From the NCBI GenBank assembly GCA_963169175.1, contig CAUJFK010000020.1:1-6450 (forward strand): DNA of 6,450 nucleotides, read 5' to 3'. How positions within the stretch are numbered: the first letter of the stretch is position 1; every line of letters begins with the position of its first letter. Positions 1 through 5,366 of this stretch are shown one piece after another. The position numbers and the translations under genes were made by a program. Origin of the DNA: Acidobacteriota bacterium. Its GTDB lineage: Bacteria > Acidobacteriota > Blastocatellia > Pyrinomonadales > Pyrinomonadaceae. The notes under the pieces were generated by a model. The model saw only the letters and a list, made by a program, of their open reading frames with translations. It ran no database searches and was not told the DNA's origin.

Positions 1-427
1 GTGAGTTGCGACGGTTTTCTTATCTGCTAAACTTCGCATTCATTGTCGATGGCGAAGTTTCAGTTGTGAGTTGCGACGGTTTTCTTATCTGCTAAACTTG
101 ACACGGGGAATGTGTACCAGTCCGGCCGGTTGTGAGTTGCGACGGTTTTCTTATCTGCTAAACTTGCCAAATCCACCTCCCGGGCATTTGCGGTGTTGTG
201 AGTTGCGACGGTTTTCTTATCTGCTAAACTTCGTTCTATACGCCATATTTGGAATTCCTGGTTGTGAGTTGCGACGGTTTTCTTATCTGCTAAACTGCAG
301 GTTGCCGGGACCATTGCCGCACAGTAGTTGTGAGTTGCGACGGTTTTCTTATCTGCTAAACTCATTGAATCCGGCGCCGTCGCCGCGAAAAGTTGTGAGT
401 TGCGACGGTTTTCTTATCTGCTAAACT
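1..427 (+). CRISPR. Type II-C CRISPR array, 7 repeats and 6 spacers, running off the left edge
   Basis: Seven copies of a 36-nt repeat are visible at 1-33 (first three bases cut by the window edge), 63-98, 129-164, 195-230, 261-296, 327-362 and 392-427. All are identical over the visible bases, including the last one. They begin GTTGTGAGTTGCGACGG and end TATCTGCTAAACT. The spacers are 34-62, 99-128, 165-194, 231-260, 297-326 and 363-391, each 29 or 30 nt and all different. Plus-strand transcription is inferred from three things: the repeat 5' end resembles known II-C repeats (GTTGT...), its 3' end carries an extended -10, and the tracrRNA anti-repeat pairs with this strand. So read, the array runs toward the 3' end of cas2. 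The leader is not seen and would lie left of the window. Open frames through the array are artefacts of repeat periodicity. Spacer targets cannot be identified here. Confidence 0.98.
71..98 (+). promoter_or_regulatory. Repeat-embedded promoter candidate (representative copy; present in every repeat)
   Basis: Inside the repeat at 63-98, TTGCGA (71-76, four of six matches to TTGACA) is followed after 16 nt by TAAACT (93-98, four of six matches to TATAAT). TAAACT is preceded directly by TGC, which makes an extended -10. Transcription would begin about 6-7 nt into the next spacer. In Neisseria meningitidis and Campylobacter jejuni type II-C arrays, promoters at the repeat 3' end (TGCTACAAT and TGGTAAAAT) produce crRNAs without 5' processing. 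The motif here occupies the same place in the repeat. Activity is inferred, not shown. All seven repeats carry the same sequence. Confidence 0.6.
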
Positions 428-475
428 ACGTTGGCTGTAAACGGCTGACAGGAATGAAGATGCCGCTGCTGAGGC

Positions 476-808
476 TTAGAAAAAACTGAGCTGAAGCGGC
501 GGTTCTTCTGTTTTGCGGCGGGCTTTTCCATAGAAGGTTTTCATTCTGGCGTACTGTTTTTCGGTAACACTAATTATACGCACGTTTCCCTTTGGCGGCA
601 ATGCCCATTCCACGCGTTTTTCGTGTACTTTCGCGTTTTCGTCTGAAGGGCAATGGCGGCCATAAACCGAGAACTGCAGCATCATAAAGCCGTCTTTGAG
701 CAGCATTTTGCGGAATTGGGTGTATCGCCGCCGGTCCTCGGCGGTTTCGGTCGGCAGATCGAACATCACAACCATCCACACAGTATCAAGCCCTCCAAAA
801 AATCTCAT
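476..808 (-). CDS. cas2: CRISPR-associated endoribonuclease/integrase subunit Cas2
   Basis: This 110-residue protein has the usual Cas2 length and ferredoxin-like fold signature. The first strand, VWMVVMFDLPT, contains the conserved Asp (D17). It is followed by the arginine-rich helix RRRYTQFRKMLLKDGF and by MLQFSVYGR, a characteristic Cas2 segment. A later strand, NVRIISVTEKQYARM, completes the domain. Cas2 dimers bridge two Cas1 dimers in the complex that inserts new spacers; the nuclease activity of some Cas2 proteins is not needed for this. The start at 808 is the first possible one, because an in-frame TGA lies two codons upstream. The ribosome site is weak (GGAA about 9 nt upstream). 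It is the last cas gene of the operon, but about 400 bp separate it from cas1, mostly a foldback element. Its 3' end faces the array across a 48-nt gap (428-475) in which I see nothing recognisable. Confidence 0.95.
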   Translation of the reverse strand: MRFFGGLDTVWMVVMFDLPTETAEDRRRYTQFRKMLLKDGFMMLQFSVYGRHCPSDENAKVHEKRVEWALPPKGNVRIISVTEKQYARMKTFYGKARRKTEEPPLQLSFF

Positions 809-859
809 AGATCAATTCCATCGCCGATCCGGTGCGCAAAGCTGTCTGCAAATTCAAGT

Positions 860-1180
860 GCGGAAGCCCGCGCGTGAGAGGTTGTGTCAAAACCCTAAAA
901 AAGCTGCGGAGCAGCGGCATATGTGTAGCCCCATGTAAAGCGAAGCGAACCGTGGGGTTAGTCGAGCCTAAATCTTAAAGCCCGCGAGAGCGGGCGGCAG
1001 ACTTTCGCTACCTTATTAAAAGCAATAGTTTTTCATGCCGCTCTATCGCCCGCTACGCGGGCTCGAGTTTAGTTTTCCGCCTAACCACGGGTTCCGCTTT
1101 GCTCCACCCGTGGCTACTTTCTGCCACTGCTCCGCAGTTTAAGACGGTTTTGACACAGCCTCTAACGCGCGGGCTTCCGC
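860..1180. mobile_element. MITE-like foldback element with 35-bp terminal inverted repeats, between cas1 and cas2
   Basis: The segments 860-894 and 1146-1180 are inverted copies matching at 33 of 35 positions. The outer part is GCGGAAGCCCGCGCGT and the inner part is GAGG(T/C)TGTGTCAAAACC. The inverted symmetry continues inward imperfectly: GCGGAGCAGCGGCA (907-920) faces a reversed match at 1120-1135, and both arms hold hairpins, with GCCCGC/GCGGGC at 980-995 and 1048-1062, CCCCA/TGGGG at 929-957, and CCACGGGT/ACCCGTGG at 1085-1113. No transposase or plausible reading frame is present, so the element is non-autonomous. The inner TGTGTCAAAAC end resembles common insertion-sequence termini. If the element proper is 878-1162, its flanks are TGA and TAA, not an exact target duplication. 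Apart from the element, 809-859 and 1181-1205 show nothing recognisable. I cannot assign a family. Confidence 0.8.
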
Positions 1181-1205
1181 ATCAGACATCCTCGCAAATC
1201 GTCGC

Positions 1206-2120
1206 TCAGCCGAGTGTCGGTATCACCGGTTTGTCGGTCTCACCCATCATCACCTGCTTTACGGTCGCGGCGTAATAGCCGACCGCAACGAGCAGCGGCA
1301 GATTCCGCCCGTCATAGATACATTCGTCACCGAGAAGCCGCAAAAGTTCTTTTTTAGTATCGTGGTCGAGCTTGATCTCGCGTTCCGACCCGTCAGCATC
1401 GGGCCGCATTTCGTTAACGATCTGATAGACACGCACATCGACAAACGGCCGCAGCGGTTCGACCAGGTCATCGGCAAGCGGGAACGGATTGTATTGATTT
1501 TTATGATTGATCCCAAGGCCGGGGTGCAGCCCGGTCCCAACTATCGCCCGTGCCGCCGTCGCCCGGACCACCGCGTAGCCATAATTGAGCAGGGAATTAT
1601 GGTCGGCAGCGTCGCGGTCACGCCGAAACCCGTCACCAAACAGCTTTCGCCAGTATATTTTTGCCGCGTATGCTTCCAGATTTCCCTGATCGCCGCTCTT
1701 TACGCGGTTCGCGATCTCTTTTAACGCGACCGCACCTTCTCGGCGGCAAAGCTCAAGTGAGCGGGCCTGATTTGATATCTTTGCCGAGATGATCTGCGAC
1801 CAAAGCCGTTTTTTGGTTGGCAGCGATATCTCGATCTGGCTGTTCAGGACCTTTGTCTGTATCGAGTTCGCCGAAAAAGGAATTGTGAGCGATGCCGGAA
1901 GGTGTTTTGCGTCCGTAAAAATGACCGAGACGTTCTGCTCGGCCAGAAAGCCCATCAGGGCGGACGTGATCAATATCTGCGGATTGTCGAGTATCAGGAC
2001 GCCGAGGTCTTCGATAGGCACGCTGCCCATCTTGAACCCGTCCTTCTCGATCAGAAGCTGCTCGTGCTCCATATGCACATAGCAGCCGGGCGTCGAAATT
2101 TCAACGGTTCGCTTGATCAT
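1206..2120 (-). CDS. cas1: CRISPR-associated integrase Cas1 (type II)
   Basis: This 304-residue protein has the length and motifs of a type II Cas1, the metal-dependent integrase that, with Cas2, inserts protospacers at the leader end of the array. The N-terminal beta domain occupies about residues 1-75. The alpha-helical catalytic domain carries the three expected metal ligands: E149 in GNLEAYAAKIYW, H206 in GLHPGLGINHKN and E221 in LADDLVEPLRPFVD. These positions closely match Streptococcus pyogenes Cas1 (E149, H205, E220). The protein looks intact. The ATG at 2120 is the first usable start: the frame is open upstream through the intergenic hairpin but offers no ATG, GTG or TTG there. No Shine-Dalgarno sequence precedes it, which is odd, because the hairpin ends one base before the start codon. 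It lies 68 bp after cas9 and is probably co-transcribed with it. Confidence 0.97.
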   Translation of the reverse strand: MIKRTVEISTPGCYVHMEHEQLLIEKDGFKMGSVPIEDLGVLILDNPQILITSALMGFLAEQNVSVIFTDAKHLPASLTIPFSANSIQTKVLNSQIEISLPTKKRLWSQIISAKISNQARSLELCRREGAVALKEIANRVKSGDQGNLEAYAAKIYWRKLFGDGFRRDRDAADHNSLLNYGYAVVRATAARAIVGTGLHPGLGINHKNQYNPFPLADDLVEPLRPFVDVRVYQIVNEMRPDADGSEREIKLDHDTKKELLRLLGDECIYDGRNLPLLVAVGYYAATVKQVMMGETDKPVIPTLG

Positions 2121-2121
2121 C

Positions 2122-2187
2122 GTTCGGAGTACCAGCTTTAGCTGGCCCGTGCCGGCCCAGAGGCCAGCTAAAGCTGGTACTCCGAAC
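2122..2187. repeat. Perfect 26-bp inverted repeat filling the cas9-cas1 gap (REP-like palindrome)
   Basis: The arm at 2122-2147 is the exact reverse complement of 2162-2187, with a 14-nt loop at 2148-2161. Each arm is itself nearly palindromic around CCAGCTTTAGCTGG, so cruciform and nested hairpin forms are both possible. The element starts one base from the cas1 start codon and ends one base from the cas9 stop codon. No T tract follows on either strand, so it is not a typical intrinsic terminator. Its form suits a dispersed REP/BIME-type or MITE-type palindrome. In RNA it could stabilise the cas9 transcript end, reduce read-through into cas1, or hide the cas1 start region. Confidence 0.9.
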
Positions 2188-2188
2188 C

Positions 2189-5182
2189 TTAATCACTTGC
2201 CTGTGTAAGACGCCCAAGCGGATCAACCTGAAACTTGCGAGTGATTCGCTTTAGGTGACTTTGAATTTGCTTGACTGTCCCAGCAATGTACTCTGACCTT
2301 GCATCATTAATTGGCCTAACATCAATACGCGGGCCAATGGACGTCTTCTGAATCCTGTAAACGCGCAATTCGCCGTCGTCTCCGCGAAACTCGATATAGT
2401 CGTTTGCGCACAGCGAGAAGAGCTTTCGCCATTCGGGGCCGAGGTCTTTTGGTTTCCAGTTCCGTTGCGCGGCATAGAATCGCGGGACAAGCTCCGCCCG
2501 GCGTTCGCCGTCGTTGTTCTCAAATATATCGACGTGATGATTGCCGGCCAGCGGGTAATATTTATACTCCTTACCGCTTTCGTCCTTGATCCCGACAAGC
2601 GTTTCCGGCGTCATTGAAACAGTAACGCGAACATTTCGGATCTGCGTTTTGCCGTCCTTGTGGAACAACGGCTCGACGAACGCTTTCTTCACGTCATTGT
2701 TAAATTGCGACAGCCGCAGCTCGACCAACTCTTTGACCGCCGGATCGATAATGTTCTTTACCGCCGGCAATGTTATTCCGGCCAGCGATTTCTTGACAAC
2801 GTAAACACCCGGCGTAGTTGTCGCTCCATACGCCGTCTCTTTCAATAGCTGCCCGCGAACCCTCCGCGTCGGCGCGTGCGAAACGACAAGTTCCTTCATT
2901 GCCGCCTCGACATCGTTTAGAAAACCACGCCACGGCTCGCTAAAGCCTGAGAGCACCTTTTTCATCAACTGTTTATTGCGGCCCGAAAGCTTCGAAATAA
3001 GCTGATAAAGCCCGCGTTCGCACAAGGCAACGACAATGGCGTCGATCGTATGGTGGCGGTGGTCCCAACGGTTCTTTACGTCAATGTCTCCGTCAGACAA
3101 TATCGCATTCACATGCCAAACGTGGCGTAAATTTGCGGTCGCTCCGCCGGCCACGACCTGGACATATTTGTTCTCGTCGGCGTTGTACGGATAAAGCTGG
3201 CGCAGATAACCGCGGGCCTCTCGGCAAATATAACGCGTATCGGAAAGCTGACGGCCAGCCCAGTCCGTCTTGTCCAGGTCTTCCTTTGTCATTTGAAACT
3301 TTCGCTGTTTGCCATAGGGAAGCGAGCTTATCCGCGTGAGCAGTTGAGCAAAGGCATCGCTTTCGCGGTCGTAAAATTCGCCCGGCGCCTGGTTCTTTTT
3401 TGTGTCGCGATTGAATTTTGCATCGCAGATGGTTTTGTTCATATACGAATCATCAAAACACCTGCTGAACGGAATAATGTGCTCGATATCGACCAATCCA
3501 TCATCGAGCAAAGCCTCCGGCGGTATCGGGTTTCCGGTATATGGACAGCATCCGCCCGACTCTTTCCATAGGCGATATTTCAGCTTGTCCGTACCGGAAA
3601 CATTCTCCAACCCGAATTTTTCCTTGAAGAACTTTTTGGCTTCTTCATTGTCCCGCTTGTTCTGATTTGCTTGCTTCATCGCATTGTCTTTTTGAAGCTT
3701 TGTGAGTTTCAGATCGCGGGCCATTTCAAGCCGAATTTCATCAGGCTTGCCGTATTCGCGTATAATCGCGTTCACGACCTTTCTTACCTCGCACAATGCT
3801 TTGTAAACGATTGGATTCCTGAGGTCTTTTGGCGGAAGTTCGAGTTTTTGGAACTCGGCGTTTCCGAATATTTTGCGGTGGTCGCCATAAACGGACGTCA
3901 CCGCTTCATCGTACCGTCGTCCGTCCATCATCAGAGGAAGAACCTTTCGTATCGCTTTGAGCGACAACCGGCTGTAACCATCCTCAAGCTTATGCCAGAC
4001 GTCTTTGAGTTTTTCGGTCTGCGCGTCATCAAAGTTCCAGAAGTCCTTAAGCCGCTTTTTCAGTGCGACCTCATTCTCAATTCGGAACAACTCTTCTGTC
4101 AGGCGGTTTTGTTCTTCTTCATTGTATTCATCCCAACGGCCGCCGAGCTCCTTTCGAAAGGCATACGCGGTTTTGTTTCCGTAGAGCTTTTTCTCGTTGG
4201 CTTCCAAATTAATACGAACATCCTCACTGATCTTTAAAAGCTTGCGCAGCCTTTTGTACGTCAGTTCTTTAGTATTCTCAAATTCCTTTGCGATTCGCTC
4301 TTTTTCTAATTGAGTAAGCAGCCGTGGATTAAGCGTGTGCGGGTCCTGAAGCTGGAGATTGTTCAAGTCCTGCCAGTAACGCAAACGCTGTGCTTCCTGA
4401 CGAGCCATGTCGCAGCGTTTCTTATCGGTCTCGAAAGTACATTTTCCGATCAGTCCGCGCTGCAGTTTTAAGGGACGCTGGTAAAAGATAGTATTCCGGA
4501 TCTTGGTCTTCAGGTCGTCGCCCAAAGGCTCGGGGGCAAATTCCTTTTGTGCCTGCCAGATGTGCTCAAACTCGGATTCGGACATTGCACGGCGGGTATA
4601 TTGATTCCGCTTCTTGTCTTTGCTGTTCAACAGTTCGCCCAGGGTTCGATAGCCATTGTTGTCCAACTCCTGCTCTATCTTTTTGATCCCGTCGTAAACC
4701 ACGCCGTCCTCTTTCGATTTTGCCGACTTTCGGTTGCTCAAAAATCCCCGGCGTTTCGAAAGATGATAGATCGCCCGGCCAAGTTCAAATTTCTGAAGCG
4801 GCTCGTCCAAAGCGCGAACTCTCAAAACGTACGGGTCGCCCAGTTTCTCGAATATAGTTTCGGAATCAACCGATCCGATTTCCGGCAACAGCCCGTTCGC
4901 GGTAAGCAGGGTACGGAGTTCATTACGCCGCTTTGCTTTGCGCATTACCAATCTCCGTGCGCCTCTCGATGCCCGCCGTTTATGATTCTTTGGTGCGTTG
5001 GTCTTGTCTTCGGTCGTGGCAGGAAATATTCGGACACCGCTTGCTGTGATCGCGACGCTGCTTAAAAAGTCCTCGTCATCTCGCAGCGGCTTACCGACTT
5101 CACCGGTTTCGACCTTGAGCAAGGCCCATCCGATCGACGTTACGCCGAGATCGAGTCCGAGAATGTACTTGAAAAAAGGCAT
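2189..5182 (-). CDS. cas9: CRISPR-associated endonuclease Cas9, type II-C, 997 residues
   Basis: This is the RNA-guided DNA endonuclease, using two nuclease centres. RuvC-I is at the N-terminus (ILGLDLGVTSIGWA, D11). An arginine-rich bridge helix follows at about 68-92, then the alpha-helical recognition lobe to about 460. RuvC-II is IRLEMARD (E486). The HNH domain has VDIEHIIPFSR with H568, and N591 exactly 23 residues later, as for H840/N863 in S. pyogenes Cas9. RuvC-III is RWDHRHHTIDAIVVAL (H711, D714). Residues from about 770 on form the WED/PAM-interacting region, too variable to predict a PAM. All catalytic residues are present. The length is typical of compact II-C proteins. The start at 5182 is chosen because the RuvC-I strand begins six residues later and GGAGG lies 8 nt upstream. 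An open frame extends 49 codons further to 5329, but it crosses the tracrRNA gene and is not coding. Confidence 0.98.
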   Translation of the reverse strand: MPFFKYILGLDLGVTSIGWALLKVETGEVGKPLRDDEDFLSSVAITASGVRIFPATTEDKTNAPKNHKRRASRGARRLVMRKAKRRNELRTLLTANGLLPEIGSVDSETIFEKLGDPYVLRVRALDEPLQKFELGRAIYHLSKRRGFLSNRKSAKSKEDGVVYDGIKKIEQELDNNGYRTLGELLNSKDKKRNQYTRRAMSESEFEHIWQAQKEFAPEPLGDDLKTKIRNTIFYQRPLKLQRGLIGKCTFETDKKRCDMARQEAQRLRYWQDLNNLQLQDPHTLNPRLLTQLEKERIAKEFENTKELTYKRLRKLLKISEDVRINLEANEKKLYGNKTAYAFRKELGGRWDEYNEEEQNRLTEELFRIENEVALKKRLKDFWNFDDAQTEKLKDVWHKLEDGYSRLSLKAIRKVLPLMMDGRRYDEAVTSVYGDHRKIFGNAEFQKLELPPKDLRNPIVYKALCEVRKVVNAIIREYGKPDEIRLEMARDLKLTKLQKDNAMKQANQNKRDNEEAKKFFKEKFGLENVSGTDKLKYRLWKESGGCCPYTGNPIPPEALLDDGLVDIEHIIPFSRCFDDSYMNKTICDAKFNRDTKKNQAPGEFYDRESDAFAQLLTRISSLPYGKQRKFQMTKEDLDKTDWAGRQLSDTRYICREARGYLRQLYPYNADENKYVQVVAGGATANLRHVWHVNAILSDGDIDVKNRWDHRHHTIDAIVVALCERGLYQLISKLSGRNKQLMKKVLSGFSEPWRGFLNDVEAAMKELVVSHAPTRRVRGQLLKETAYGATTTPGVYVVKKSLAGITLPAVKNIIDPAVKELVELRLSQFNNDVKKAFVEPLFHKDGKTQIRNVRVTVSMTPETLVGIKDESGKEYKYYPLAGNHHVDIFENNDGERRAELVPRFYAAQRNWKPKDLGPEWRKLFSLCANDYIEFRGDDGELRVYRIQKTSIGPRIDVRPINDARSEYIAGTVKQIQSHLKRITRKFQVDPLGRLTQASD

Positions 5183-5190
5183 TGAGGAAA

Positions 5191-5195
5191 CCTCC
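5191..5195 (-). promoter_or_regulatory. Shine-Dalgarno site that sets the cas9 start
   Basis: On the minus strand GGAGG lies 8 nt before the ATG at 5182. It is the only strong ribosome site in the cas operon and supports the 997-residue Cas9 over the longer open frame. A possible cas9 -10 element (TATATT on the minus strand, 5222-5227) lies further upstream but has no convincing -35. Confidence 0.85.
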
Positions 5196-5218
5196 GGGAG
5201 TCTTGCGGAATTTTGTAC

Positions 5219-5247
5219 TTGAATATAAGGTAAAGCTAATATATCAT
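5219..5247 (+). promoter_or_regulatory. tracrRNA promoter
   Basis: TTGAAT (5219-5224) and TATCAT (5242-5247) are separated by 17 nt, matching the sigma-70 consensus at four of six and five of six positions. The expected start is about 5253-5255, exactly where the anti-repeat begins. The -35 overlaps a candidate cas9 -10 on the other strand (5222-5227), so the divergent promoters may interfere with each other. Confidence 0.7.
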
Positions 5248-5253
5248 ATCCAC

Positions 5254-5362
5254 TGTTTAGTAGATAAGAGAACACGTTGCTTCTTATAACAAGAAGTATT
5301 TCGTAGGCTCTGCCGGTAACGGCAACCACGGTCCGCGCGAAAGCCCGGGCCTTTTATTTTTT
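5254..5362 (+). ncRNA. tracrRNA, divergent from cas9
   Basis: The anti-repeat at 5255-5290 pairs with crRNA repeat positions 1-35. There are 8 pairs (repeat 1-8 with 5283-5290), a 2x2 U/U internal loop, 6 pairs (repeat 11-16 with 5275-5280), one bulged A at 5274, then 19 unbroken pairs (repeat 17-35 with 5255-5273). Five of the 33 pairs are G:U. After a linker, TGCCG/CGGCA forms a hairpin with a GUAA tetraloop (5311-5324). A terminator hairpin with a GAAA loop and a U tract follows (5330-5362). Its position upstream of cas9 and its size of about 100 nt suit a II-C tracrRNA. It would guide RNase III processing of pre-crRNA and form the Cas9-binding scaffold. The exact ends are inferred from the promoter and terminator. 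Confidence 0.92.
5330..5362 (+). terminator. Intrinsic terminator of tracrRNA
   Basis: The stem pairs 5330-5338 with 5343-5351, with one C-C mismatch and one G:U pair, and is closed by a GAAA loop. It is followed by TTTTATTTTTT at 5352-5362. The T tract lies only on the plus-strand side, so the signal serves tracrRNA and not the convergent propeller gene. In II-C systems this last hairpin is often also part of the Cas9-bound scaffold. Confidence 0.88.
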
Positions 5363-5366
5363 GGGT

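Noticed and set aside
60..424. Open frames of about 100-117 codons on both strands across the array, with repeated peptide units.
   Set aside because: They come from a 36-nt repeat plus 30-nt spacers giving a 66-nt period (a multiple of three) without stops. They are not proteins.
473..491. A small hairpin (GCTTAG, six A, CTGAGC) at the cas2 stop, considered as an array terminator.
   Set aside because: The stem is only six pairs with one G:U, and no U tract follows on the plus strand.
2122..2187. Reading the cas9-cas1 hairpin as an intrinsic terminator.
   Set aside because: Neither strand has a T tract after the stem. A dispersed palindrome is a better description.
3671..4237. A 188-codon plus-strand open frame within cas9, and similar ones at 4547-5065 and 5907-6365.
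   Set aside because: They are shadow frames opposite well-supported genes. They have no recognisable domains.
5183..5329. A 49-residue N-terminal extension of Cas9.
   Set aside because: It is antisense to tracrRNA, lies before a strong ribosome site, and precedes the RuvC-I strand that normally begins within the first residues of Cas9.
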